From the NCBI GenBank assembly GCA_024697505.1, contig JAILFQ010000019.1:1-13313 (forward strand): a DNA stretch of 13,313 nucleotides, given 5' to 3'. Source of the stretch: Lachnospiraceae bacterium. GTDB lineage: Bacteria; Bacillota; Clostridia; Lachnospirales; Lachnospiraceae. The notes beneath the pieces were generated by a model. The model was not told the origin of the DNA, searched no databases, and worked only from the letters and a program-made list of their open reading frames with translations. Below, piece after piece: positions 6,418 to 13,284 of the stretch; position 1 is the stretch's first letter, and each line of letters opens with the position of its first letter. The position numbers and the translations under genes are program-made.

Positions 6418-7255
6418 TAAGCTTGCATATTATATGCAGTTTCCTTTTGTAAGATATGCGCTTATTGTAGGTGTTCTTATTTCTGTTTGTGCCTCGCTTC
6501 TCGGTGTTACTTTGGTGCTTAAAAGATTTTCCTACATTGGGGACGGACTTTCCCATGTTGCCTTTGGTGCCATGTCCATAGCAGGTGTATTCGGCCTTAC
6601 AAATGATAATAATATGGTGGTAATACTTCCTATTACAGTTGTATGTGCGGTCTTTCTTTTAAGAGCCGGACAGAACAGGAAGATTAAAGGGGATGCAATG
6701 ATAGCAATGATCTCCGTTGGAGCACTTGCTCTGGGCTATCTTCTTATGAACCTTTTTACCACATCATCAAACCTTTCCGGAGATGTTTGTTCAACACTCT
6801 TTGGCTCCACATCCATCCTTACATTAAAAAAAGGAGAGGTGTACCTGAGTGTGGTTCTTTCCATCCTTGTTGTAATATTCTTTGTGGTATTCTATAACAA
6901 GATATTTGCTGTTACTTTTGACGAGAACTTTGCCAAGGCAACGGGTACAAAGGTTAATGTTTATAATACTCTTATAGCAGTTGTTACGGCGGTAATAATA
7001 GTGCTTGCAATGAATCTTGTGGGTTCCCTTCTTATTTCGGCACTCATAATATTCCCTACACTTTCCGCAATGAGGCTTTTTAAGAGTTTTAAATCCGTAA
7101 CGATCTGCTCTGTAATAATTTCGGTATTTTGCGCTTTAACCGGTATTTTAATTTCCATACTTGCGGGAACACCGGTTGGTTCCACAATAGTTGCGGTGGA
7201 TGCATTTGCATTTTTTGCCTGCTTGATTGCGGGAAAAGTGGGAGGCAGGGGCTGA
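6404..7255 (+). CDS. znuB: Zinc ABC transporter permease
   Basis: 283 residues from the ATG at 6404; AAGGAG (6389-6394) is 9 bases upstream, which fits better than the ATG at 6395 right next to it. It is a hydrophobic ABC-3 family protein with several membrane helices. Family landmarks are SYIGDGLSHVAFG (43-55), near the first cytoplasmic turn; FDENFAKATG (172-181), the usual site of contact with the ATPase; and GTPVGSTIV (255-263) near the end. It forms the membrane channel of the zinc importer with ZnuA and ZnuC. The start codon lies inside znuC and the stop overlaps the start of the next gene, so znuC, znuB and the lipoprotein gene form a tightly coupled run. Confidence 0.92.
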   Translation: MEIFNKLAYYMQFPFVRYALIVGVLISVCASLLGVTLVLKRFSYIGDGLSHVAFGAMSIAGVFGLTNDNNMVVILPITVVCAVFLLRAGQNRKIKGDAMIAMISVGALALGYLLMNLFTTSSNLSGDVCSTLFGSTSILTLKKGEVYLSVVLSILVVIFFVVFYNKIFAVTFDENFAKATGTKVNVYNTLIAVVTAVIIVLAMNLVGSLLISALIIFPTLSAMRLFKSFKSVTICSVIISVFCALTGILISILAGTPVGSTIVAVDAFAFFACLIAGKVGGRG

Positions 7256-7791
7256 TGAAAAGATTAAAGAGGGTGCTTATAGCCGGTCTTGTACTTGTGC
7301 TTGCCGGTTGCGGCGTAAGCCATATAACGGAAGACGGAGTTGTACAAAATAACACTTCAAACACAAGCGGAAAACAGCTTATTCCGGACGATGCTCCCCT
7401 TGACGACCCGGAACCGGAGGAAGATTCTTACGTTGTAACTAATGAAGACGGAATAGTTGATATTACCGTTCTCAGTCCAACAATGGTTTATGCTCAGGTA
7501 CTGAATATACTTATGTATCCGGAAGAATATGTGGGCAGAACCGTAAAAATGAACGGTGAGTTTTCCGTGTATGAAGATACGGCAAATAATGTTGTTTATT
7601 TTGCATGTATAATCAAAGACGCAACGGCGTGCTGCGCTCAGGGAATAGAGTTTAAGCTTGAAGGTGACCATGTTTATCCGGATGATTTTCCGGCGGCCGG
7701 TACCAATGTAACGGTTACGGGAGTATTTGAGCCTTACGAGGAAAACGGTAATCTTTATGCCTGTCTTGTAGGTTCTGCCATGGAATACTAA
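7255..7791 (+). CDS. Small lipoprotein with Cys-Cys motif and putative OB-fold domain, zinc-operon accessory
   Basis: 178 residues. The ATG at 7255 shares its A with the TGA of znuB (TGATG), and GGAGG (7241-7245) is 9 bases upstream; the frame runs further back but only inside znuB. Residues 1-19 are a lipoprotein signal with lipobox LAGC, Cys19 being the anchor. An acidic, disordered-looking linker runs to about 65. The domain at 70-178 reads as beta-rich, with YVGRTVKMNGEF, a FACIIKDATACC strand holding C118, C126 and C127, then GTNVTVTGVFEPYEENG and C170. This resembles, from memory, the C-terminal domain of DUF1980/YcgQ proteins (TIGR03943), which have a similar CCAAD-type motif and are found in zinc-related clusters. 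A role in binding or passing zinc at the cell surface is inference. Confidence 0.75.
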   Translation: MKRLKRVLIAGLVLVLAGCGVSHITEDGVVQNNTSNTSGKQLIPDDAPLDDPEPEEDSYVVTNEDGIVDITVLSPTMVYAQVLNILMYPEEYVGRTVKMNGEFSVYEDTANNVVYFACIIKDATACCAQGIEFKLEGDHVYPDDFPAAGTNVTVTGVFEPYEENGNLYACLVGSAMEY

Positions 7792-7829
7792 GAATACATT
7801 ATCGAAATTTAAAAATAACAGATAAAATA

Positions 7830-7861
7830 AAATGTCCCCGGTGGAAAAACCGGGGACGTTT
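7830..7861. terminator. Bidirectional terminator between convergent genes
   Basis: GTCCCCGGT (7834-7842) pairs with ACCGGGGAC (7849-7857), a 9-bp stem with a 6-base loop, flanked by A and T tracts that extend pairing. Read on the plus strand it is followed by TTTCATTT; read on the minus strand by ATTTTATTTTAT. It ends the zinc operon and probably also the 52-residue gene that converges on it. Confidence 0.85.
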
Positions 7862-7877
7862 CATTTATTTTCGGCAA

Positions 7878-8036
7878 TCATTTATTAAAAATTTTACTGA
7901 GAAGCTTTTTTATGTTCAGGACCACTTTGGCATTCATTCTGTCAATGAACTCCTGGCTGTTTTCGTAATTTTCTGCTTTAATCCAATCAGGTTTGATAGT
8001 CGTTCTTGGAACATAAAAGGATGCGTCTTGTATCAT
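7878..8036 (-). CDS. Small protein of 52 residues, unrecognised
   Basis: A short gene on the minus strand with a textbook AGGAGG (plus-strand 8045-8050) exactly 8 bases before its ATG. It has a plausible promoter upstream and a terminator 17 bases past its stop. The product begins MIQDASFYVPRTTIKPDWIK, has an acidic middle (AENYENSQEFIDRMN) and ends in a basic amphipathic helix, NAKVVLNIKKLLSKIFNK. No signal peptide, membrane helix or Cys/His site is present. I do not recognise the family. It is the only gene in the 402-bp gap between the zinc operon and pucR. The strength of the ribosome binding site makes it likely to be real. Its leader holds an imperfect copy of the zinc-operon operator, so zinc control is possible. 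Confidence 0.65.
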   Translation of the reverse strand: MIQDASFYVPRTTIKPDWIKAENYENSQEFIDRMNAKVVLNIKKLLSKIFNK

Positions 8037-8054
8037 AACAATTACCTCCTTTGT

Positions 8055-8069
8055 TAAAAGCGGTTTTCA
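8055..8069. promoter_or_regulatory. Imperfect Zur-like box in the leader of the 52-residue gene
   Basis: TAAAAGC-G-GTTTTCA has the 7-1-7 form of the zinc-operon boxes. The right half, CGGTTTTCAA, is identical to the box at 3721-3741; the left half matches its partner at 5 of 7 positions. It lies between the putative -10 and the ribosome binding site of the minus-strand small gene, where binding would repress it. Confidence 0.4.
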
Positions 8070-8081
8070 ATTACTATAACC

Positions 8082-8109
8082 ATCTTATCACATACAAACA
8101 GGGTTACAA
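8082..8109 (-). promoter_or_regulatory. Putative promoter of the 52-residue gene
   Basis: On the minus strand, TTGTAA (plus 8104-8109) and TAAGAT (plus 8082-8087) are separated by 16 bases, and the -10 is preceded by a TGA that makes an extended TGnTAAGAT form. Transcription would begin near 8075, about 40 bases before the start codon. Confidence 0.5.
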
Positions 8110-8137
8110 TGGTAAAATAGTTAAAATAATTATTAGC

Positions 8138-8160
8138 TTTTTGTGACGCCGGCACAAAAA
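8138..8160. promoter_or_regulatory. Inverted repeat upstream of pucR-like gene, possible operator
   Basis: Arms TTTTTGTG (8138-8145) and CACAAAAA (8153-8160) pair perfectly over 8 bp around a 7-base centre, ACGCCGG. The centre is 45 bp before the start codon and overlaps the only fair -35 candidate (TTGTGA, 8141-8146). A likely -10, TATCAT, is at 8166-8171. This position suits repression of pucR, by itself or another regulator. It does not resemble the Zur boxes. Confidence 0.45.
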
Positions 8161-8193
8161 TATGGTATCATTATAAACAGTGAGGTGACAAAT

Positions 8194-9363
8194 ATGGGTT
8201 TTACTGTTGAAGATATGCTTATTGTCGGAAGAAAAAGGTACAAAATGGACCTTGTTGCCGGTAAAAACGGCTGGGCCAATTCCATAAGCTGGCTGCTTAT
8301 GGTTGAGGATACTACAATTACAACCGCTTTTATGGGAAAAGAACTGGCGGTTACAACAGGCCTTGGCTTTCCCACAAAAGAAAAGCTTATAGAACTTATC
8401 AGCATTTTAAATGTGCACCATGCGGCGGGGCTTGTGGTTAATACAGGTTTTTACATTAAAGACATACCAAAAGAAGTACTGGATCTTGCCGATGAGTGCG
8501 ATCTTCCTATAATCGAAGTGCCCTGGGAAGTGTCCATGGCGGATATGATAAAGGAACTTACTGTAAGCATTTTCCTTCAGTCCCAGACTGATGAGCAGAT
8601 TTCCTCCGCCTTTATAACGGCCATAGAGCATCCGGAGCCGGCGGATGAGTACAGAAAAGAACTTTCCGCATCATTTGATACAGACGGGCGTTTTCAGGTG
8701 GTGGCATTTGCTACGAAAACTCTGGACAGCATGGATTCCATGGACAGAAAAAGAATCGGCTACAGATTACAGATATACCTGGAAAATATATCTCATAATG
8801 CCCACTTTTTTTACTATAACGGCTATTTTCTTTTAATATTCAATGCTGTGGACGACGCCTCCAGAGACGAAATAATGGAGGGGTTTCTTCACAGAGTTAA
8901 GCAGAGAATGCCGGACCAGGAAGTCTTTGTTGGAATTGGAAGCCCTGTAAATGATGTTTCCGATGTTCATATTTCTTACAAAAGAGCGGAATACGCTCTT
9001 AAATGTGCCATGGAAGAGGGAAAACTTTCCGAATCCTTTGACGAACTTGGATTAGAAAGACTGTTTTATGCCGTTTCCGATACAAGACTGCTTAAGGAAA
9101 TGAGAGACGAACTTTTAAAACCGCTTATGGAGTATGACGAAAAACATTCCTCGGATCTGATAAAGACACTTTCTTTGTACCTAAAGCATAACGGCAGTGT
9201 AAGCAAGGTATCCGCGGAAATGTTTATACATAAGAACACCATAATTTACAGAATGGGGAAGATAAAAGAACTTTTGGGAAACGATCTTGAAGATGGTATA
9301 ACAAGACTTTCTTATTACCTTGCAACCCTCATTTACATAAAAAATAACCATATTCTAATGTAG
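8194..9363 (+). CDS. PucR-family transcriptional regulator
   Basis: 389 residues from the ATG at 8194, with GAGGTG (8182-8187) upstream; the frame opens earlier at 8143, inside the palindrome and without a ribosome binding site. Residues 4 to about 115 are a PucR N-terminal domain (TVEDML at the start, GFYIKDIPKEVLDLADECDLPIIEVPW near the end, a typical pattern split here as residues 85-112). A middle region (about 167-270) looks like the CdaR/GGDEF-like fold (FQVVAFAT, YFLLIF, VFVGIGSPV, SYKRAEYALK). The C-terminal 323-383 is an HTH_30 domain (LKHNGSVSKVSAEMFIHKNTIIYRM). Members activate genes of purine breakdown or amino-acid and sugar-acid use in response to a small molecule. No purine genes are nearby. 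A near match to the Bacillus PucR box follows its stop, so the downstream operon is a likely target. Confidence 0.88.
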   Translation: MGFTVEDMLIVGRKRYKMDLVAGKNGWANSISWLLMVEDTTITTAFMGKELAVTTGLGFPTKEKLIELISILNVHHAAGLVVNTGFYIKDIPKEVLDLADECDLPIIEVPWEVSMADMIKELTVSIFLQSQTDEQISSAFITAIEHPEPADEYRKELSASFDTDGRFQVVAFATKTLDSMDSMDRKRIGYRLQIYLENISHNAHFFYYNGYFLLIFNAVDDASRDEIMEGFLHRVKQRMPDQEVFVGIGSPVNDVSDVHISYKRAEYALKCAMEEGKLSESFDELGLERLFYAVSDTRLLKEMRDELLKPLMEYDEKHSSDLIKTLSLYLKHNGSVSKVSAEMFIHKNTIIYRMGKIKELLGNDLEDGITRLSYYLATLIYIKNNHILM

Positions 9364-9370
9364 CAATATG

Positions 9371-9383
9371 TACCTTTGGTTAA
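9371..9383 (+). promoter_or_regulatory. Near match to PucR box before the phosphate-binding-protein gene
   Basis: The 13 bases TACCTTTGGTTAA fit the Bacillus subtilis PucR box, recalled as WWWCNTTGGTTAA, at every position but the third. The site begins 8 bases after the pucR-like stop and about 50 bases before the next start codon. A weak promoter (TTGGTT 9376-9381, 16 bases, GATATT 9398-9403) would overlap it. A fixed 8-base core occurs by chance fairly often, so this is suggestive only. Confidence 0.35.
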
Positions 9384-9432
9384 ATAAATGGTATTCTGAT
9401 ATTCGGAGGAACTTTATAAGGAGGGAAATTAT

Positions 9433-10689
9433 ATGGGGGGTTATGATATAGCTTTTTGGCTTTTTGCACTCGCTGTTTTTATATTGATTCCGGTTAAACT
9501 TATCAAATCAGGCACGAAGCCGAGAGTGATCGCCGGAAAAGCTTTTATATTGGTATATATTACGATTATATTGCTGATCGCGTATTTTTACATTTTATTT
9601 ATAGCGGCGTTTACCACTGTTGATGCGACTTTTTATTGTATAATAGTGGCACTTGCATTTGTTCTTATAGAATTAACGGTTATTTTTGCTTTCTTTACTC
9701 CTGTTTTCAAAAAGGCAATAAAGATTATTGTTCCCCTTTTTGCAGCTACAATTCTTACACTCGGAATTAAGATCGGTATTGAATATGCGGATTCCAAAGT
9801 GCCGGTGCTTTCGGACAGCAACAATTTTGTTGTTAACGAGTATGCTCCGTATAAAGATAAGGTTGCAACCCTTTCCGGAGAATCTACGTTTAAATTTAAA
9901 AATAAGGTGGTATTTGACGGTGCCACAGCTCTTTATCCCGTATATTCCGCTTTTGCAAAAGCAACTTTCGGAGAAAAAGATCAGGACTACTACTTTAAAA
10001 ATGTTACGGCATCAAAAACTTCCAATGCGTATACCAACCTGATCTATGGTTTTGCAGATGTGATCTTTGTTGCTTCTCCTTCGGAAAAGCAAAAAGCTCT
10101 TGCCGAGGAAAACGGAATAAAATTCGAGTTTTACCCTATAGGTTATGAGGCCTTTGTGTTCTTTGTAAATTCGAAGAATCCTCTTAACGGGCTTACGGTA
10201 GATCAGATTAAAAGTATTTATTCCGGAGAAACCACAAAATGGAAGGAACTTGGGGTGGATAAGCTTGGCAATATACTTGCCTACCAAAGAAATGAGGGAA
10301 GCGGAAGCCAAACGGCACTTTTAAAACTTATGGGGGATACTCCCGTTAAAGAGCCTATTTCCGAAGAAAGAGTAGACACAATGTCCGGAATAGTGGAACA
10401 AGTTGCAAATTATAAGAATTATAAAAATGCTCTGGGCTATTCCTTTAGATTTTATTGCACAGAAATGCTTAAAAATAACGAGATAAAGCTTCTTGACATT
10501 AACGGTATAAGTCCTACCGTGGAAAATATAAGAAACGGTTCTTACCCTATCACAGACAATTTTTATGTTGTTATAAGGTCCGACGCAACAAGCGAAGTAA
10601 GAGAGTTTGTTAAGTGGTGCACAGGAGACCAGGGAAGAGAACTTGTTGAAAAGACAGGTTATGTAGGTATGGAAACAAATAAACAATAA
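9433..10689 (+). CDS. Membrane-anchored phosphate-binding-protein (PstS-like) domain with four N-terminal helices
   Basis: 418 residues; AAGGAGGG (9418-9425) lies 7 bases before the ATG. Residues 5-24, 36-58, 66-90 and 96-115 are hydrophobic and look like four membrane helices, with no signal peptidase or lipobox site. From about 150 the sequence is a PstS-like periplasmic-binding domain: VVFDGATALYPV (159-170) at the first phosphate loop, FADVIFVASPSEKQ, EAFVFFVNSKNPLNGLTVDQIKSIYSG, the NEGSGSQTA loop (287-295), ALGYSF (333-338) and a GYVGM end. Ordinary PstS is a lipoprotein or secreted protein of about 270-330 residues working with PstCAB; here the domain is fixed to a multi-helix anchor and no pst transport genes are in view. 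It may be a phosphate sensor or tethered scavenger. It starts a likely three-gene operon. Confidence 0.85.
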   Translation: MGGYDIAFWLFALAVFILIPVKLIKSGTKPRVIAGKAFILVYITIILLIAYFYILFIAAFTTVDATFYCIIVALAFVLIELTVIFAFFTPVFKKAIKIIVPLFAATILTLGIKIGIEYADSKVPVLSDSNNFVVNEYAPYKDKVATLSGESTFKFKNKVVFDGATALYPVYSAFAKATFGEKDQDYYFKNVTASKTSNAYTNLIYGFADVIFVASPSEKQKALAEENGIKFEFYPIGYEAFVFFVNSKNPLNGLTVDQIKSIYSGETTKWKELGVDKLGNILAYQRNEGSGSQTALLKLMGDTPVKEPISEERVDTMSGIVEQVANYKNYKNALGYSFRFYCTEMLKNNEIKLLDINGISPTVENIRNGSYPITDNFYVVIRSDATSEVREFVKWCTGDQGRELVEKTGYVGMETNKQ

Positions 10690-10716
10690 TGTTTAAACTA
10701 TTGAGGAGGTAGAGTT

Positions 10717-11409
10717 ATGAAGTACGAAATTATAGGTAAGCCTTTTTCTGTTGTTGAGTGTGAACTTGATGACGGTGAAAGCATGCAGTGTGAATCCGGT
10801 GCCATGTGCTGGATGTCTTCCAATATGCAGATGGAGACTTCCGCAGGCGGCTTTGGAAAAGCAATAGGACGGCTTTTTTCCGGAGAAAAACTTTTCAGAA
10901 ATATATATACGGCAAACGGTGAAGGAAAGATCGCTTTCGGTTCAAGTTTTGCCGGCAATATTGTTGCGGTGGAAGTGGGAAACGGCCAAGAGGTGATCTG
11001 CCAAAAATCTGCATTCCTTGCGGCAACAAGGGGAGTGGAGTCCTCTGTGTTCTTTCAGAAAAAGCTTGGAGCCGGGTTCTTTGGCGGTGAAGGTTTTATA
11101 ATGCAGAGGCTTTCCGGTAACGGAACTGTTTTTCTTGAAATAGACGGAAGCCCTGTTACAAAAGAACTGGCTCCGGGAGAAAAAATAGTTGTTGCAACGG
11201 GTTATGTTGCCATAATAGATTCAAGTTGTTCTTTGGATATTCAGTCCGTAAAAGGAATAAAAAATATGCTCTTTGGCGGTGAAAGTTTATTTAACACAGT
11301 AATTACGGGTCCGGGTAAGGTAACTCTTCAGACAATGCCTATAAGCCAGCTTGCAAGTTCTCTAATTCCTTATTTACCGACTCCGTCAAGCTCTTCTTCA
11401 AATGATTGA
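10717..11409 (+). CDS. AIM24 / TIGR00266 family protein
   Basis: 230 residues; AGGAGG (10704-10709) is 7 bases before the ATG and the gene begins 27 bases after the previous stop. The whole length fits the AIM24 (TIGR00266) family, a beta-sandwich related in fold to the TRAP RNA-binding attenuation protein: YEIIGKPFSVVECELDDGESMQCESGAMCWMSSNMQMET split near residues 3-42, then GGFGKAIGRLFSGEKLFRNIYTA (44-66), KKLGAGFFGGEGFIMQRLSG and a late GPGKVTLQTMP. The molecular role of bacterial members is not known. No signal or membrane segment is seen, so it is cytoplasmic. An unusual feature is the tail, ending in Pro/Thr/Ser-rich TPSSSSSND. Position inside the operon suggests a link to the membrane phosphate-binding protein and the phosphatase. 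Confidence 0.88.
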   Translation: MKYEIIGKPFSVVECELDDGESMQCESGAMCWMSSNMQMETSAGGFGKAIGRLFSGEKLFRNIYTANGEGKIAFGSSFAGNIVAVEVGNGQEVICQKSAFLAATRGVESSVFFQKKLGAGFFGGEGFIMQRLSGNGTVFLEIDGSPVTKELAPGEKIVVATGYVAIIDSSCSLDIQSVKGIKNMLFGGESLFNTVITGPGKVTLQTMPISQLASSLIPYLPTPSSSSSND

Positions 11410-11435
11410 TAAATAATGAAACAAACGAGGTTTTT

Positions 11436-12479
11436 ATGAATAAGACAAATAAAAAGATAAAATGGCTCTGTTCGGTTTTATTGCCGGTATTCTTGGCAGC
11501 AGTAACAGGATGCGGCAAGGCTGAAGAAACTGCCGTAAGTTTCCACACAGAGCTTCAGGAAAATTATTTAAATGATACATACGACAATTATAAAGTCTAT
11601 GCAAACGGAACGGAGGAGCTTTCAAAACCGCTTCCGGTTACTGTTTCTGCCGACAGTTCGGATACAAAACTTTATATATCCGAGTATGAGGATTTTTCTG
11701 CCGGCACCGACTACATGGTAAAAGACGGAAAAACAGAAATCTATAATCTTAAGATTCATACCAAGTACTATATAAAGCATAGCGGCAAAGAGGAAGCATC
11801 GGTCTCATACCTGGTTACAGACTCTCTTGCACCAAGAAACCTTTTTGTTGAAGGCGTAACCAACATAAGAGATGTGGGCGGCTGGACAAGAGAAGAGGGC
11901 GGCTATGTGAAGCAAGGGCTTTTATACCGCTCAAGTAAATTCAATAAAGATGAATCTACAGAACTTCTTGTTACGGAAGAGGGGATCAAGACTCTTACAG
12001 AAGACCTTTTGATCAAAACGGAAATAGATTTAAGAACCGTAGATGATAATGAAAACGGTGGCATAACAAAGAGTCCATTAGGCGATGGTGTTACCTATTA
12101 CTCTGTGCCGTTAAAGTCCGGCGGTAATATAATTCTCCTTAATAAGGATAAACTTCCCGAGCTGTTTGAAATTCTTGGAAACGAAGATAATTACCCGGTA
12201 GTATTCCATTGCAGCATTGGAACAGACAGAACCGGAATGCTTGCTTTTCTTGTGAATGCTCTTATGGGAGTATCGGAAGAAGACCTTTACAGAGACTTTC
12301 TTTTCTCAAACTTTGGGAATATAGGGAAACTCAGAACTCCGTCCATCATTGAAACATACATGGACACTGTGGATATGGCAAGTGGTGAGAATTTATCGGA
12401 AAAAGTGTATAATTACCTTGTGGGAGCAGGAGTTAAGGCGGAAGATATAGATTCCTTAAAGAAGATCCTAAGTGAATAA
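11436..12479 (+). CDS. Surface lipoprotein cysteine phosphatase (tyrosine/dual-specificity type)
   Basis: 347 residues from the ATG at 11436, with GAGG (11427-11430) 5 bases upstream; a TTG 30 bases earlier overlaps the previous gene. The N terminus is a lipoprotein signal, lipobox VTGC, anchor Cys26. Residues about 30-130 are beta-rich with a LKIHTKYYIKH stretch that suggests an Fn3-like domain. The catalytic domain begins at VTNIRDVGGW (141-150), includes DLR (198-200), and carries the P-loop HCSIGTDRTG (258-267), with nucleophile C259 and R265: the HCX5R signature of the IphP/PTP family. It would remove phosphate from tyrosine, serine or small phosphoesters outside the membrane; the substrate is unknown. 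The gene ends the operon with the PstS-like and AIM24 genes, which suggests phosphate release at the surface (inference). Confidence 0.87.
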   Translation: MNKTNKKIKWLCSVLLPVFLAAVTGCGKAEETAVSFHTELQENYLNDTYDNYKVYANGTEELSKPLPVTVSADSSDTKLYISEYEDFSAGTDYMVKDGKTEIYNLKIHTKYYIKHSGKEEASVSYLVTDSLAPRNLFVEGVTNIRDVGGWTREEGGYVKQGLLYRSSKFNKDESTELLVTEEGIKTLTEDLLIKTEIDLRTVDDNENGGITKSPLGDGVTYYSVPLKSGGNIILLNKDKLPELFEILGNEDNYPVVFHCSIGTDRTGMLAFLVNALMGVSEEDLYRDFLFSNFGNIGKLRTPSIIETYMDTVDMASGENLSEKVYNYLVGAGVKAEDIDSLKKILSE

Positions 12480-12509
12480 AAAAGAGGCATCATTTGATGC
12501 CTCTTTTTT
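12478..12509. terminator. Bidirectional intrinsic terminator
   Basis: GAGGCATC (12484-12491) pairs with GATGCCTC (12496-12503) across a 4-base loop, with six A before and six T after. It works in both directions, ending the phosphatase operon on the plus strand and the FNT channel gene, whose stop is at 12517, on the minus strand. Confidence 0.9.
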
Positions 12510-12516
12510 ATATCCG

Positions 12517-13152
12517 TTAAGCGTTTAATTTTTTCTGTATGTTTTGCATAAGAGGAATGAGGTTTCCGCCTATGGCGTTTCCTATTGTTATTACAAGAAG
12601 CATAAGAAGTGCATCCGGATAAGATTTTGTTAATGCAAAGTAGAACATATCCGCAATGCAGTGTTCAAAACCTGCGAGTATAAATACCATAACACCAAGG
12701 ATCACTATAAGCGTTGCGGTAACCTTGTTTTCGCATTTTCCAAAGGAGTCTACCGCAATAAACATAAGCATTCCGCAAAAGATTCCCAGAATAAGAAGGC
12801 TTAAAAGGGAGTCGCTTTCTTTAACGGCTACCATAGTATTGCATTTTGTAACAAGGCTTTCGTAAACTCTTGTAAATCTTAATAAGAAAGCAACAAGGTA
12901 GGTTCCTATAAAGTTCCCCAGCCAGACTGTAAGAACTTCTAAAATGTAGGAAGGCTTTCTCTGACAGATGTAACCAACCTTTCCGGTGAAAAGGTTAAAG
13001 CCGAAGATCAGAATTGTAAATAAGCCTACGGTAAACATAAAAGCGCCGGCTATTTTATTTTCACAGGCAATAAAAACGCTTCCGCCTATTCCTATACAAA
13101 GACCTGCATAAACAGCAGGTATAAGTGTTTTAAAAAAGTCTTTAACTTTCAT
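12517..13152 (-). CDS. Formate/nitrite transporter (FNT) family channel
   Basis: 211 residues from the ATG at plus 13150-13152, chosen because GGAGG (plus 13161-13165) is 8 bases upstream; the frame extends 20 residues further without a site. Six hydrophobic helices are visible, at about 10-30, 35-60, 72-92, 115-137, 143-174 and 181-203. Family marks are GIGGSVFIACEN (21-32), GFNLFTGKVGY (51-61), WLGNFIGT (77-84) and GFEHCIADMF (161-170), where H164 matches the central pore histidine, and NAIGGNLIP near the end. FNT proteins are pentameric channels for formate, nitrite, hydrosulfide or lactate. In a fermenting anaerobe formate export is likely, but nitrite cannot be excluded. At 211 residues it is shorter than FocA (about 280), having short termini. 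It is a single-gene unit with its own promoter. Confidence 0.88.
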   Translation of the reverse strand: MKVKDFFKTLIPAVYAGLCIGIGGSVFIACENKIAGAFMFTVGLFTILIFGFNLFTGKVGYICQRKPSYILEVLTVWLGNFIGTYLVAFLLRFTRVYESLVTKCNTMVAVKESDSLLSLLILGIFCGMLMFIAVDSFGKCENKVTATLIVILGVMVFILAGFEHCIADMFYFALTKSYPDALLMLLVITIGNAIGGNLIPLMQNIQKKLNA

Positions 13153-13183
13153 AATTATGTCCTCCATGTTAACAAACGTACGG

Positions 13184-13212
13184 ATTATATAACATAAAAG
13201 AAAAAAAATCAA
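13184..13212 (-). promoter_or_regulatory. Promoter of the FNT channel gene
   Basis: On the minus strand, TTGATT (plus 13207-13212) and a perfect TATAAT (plus 13184-13189) are 17 bases apart. Transcription would begin near 13177, giving a leader of about 25 bases, with no room for a riboswitch. Confidence 0.8.
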
Positions 13213-13236
13213 AATTTTTTTAATAAAGGTGTAACC

Positions 13237-13276
13237 AAAAAAATTTTCCGCCCGTCATGTAGTATGGAGGGCGAAA
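13237..13276 (-). terminator. Probable minus-strand terminator of a gene beyond the right edge
   Basis: CGCCC (plus 13249-13253) pairs with GGGCG (13269-13273); inner CAT/ATG pairs and outer AAA/TTT pairs extend the stem with one G-A mismatch, one wobble and one bulge. On the minus strand it is followed by seven T (plus 13243-13237). It would end transcription coming from the right, just before the FNT promoter. Confidence 0.5.
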
Positions 13277-13284
13277 TAGTTCCC

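Noticed and set aside
7129..7254. Longer N terminus for the Cys-Cys lipoprotein
   Set aside because: It lies in another frame inside znuB; the ATG at 7255 has a good ribosome binding site and gives a proper lipoprotein signal.
13153..13212. Longer N terminus for the FNT channel
   Set aside because: It would cross the clear promoter of the gene; the ATG at 13152 has GGAGG at 8 bases.
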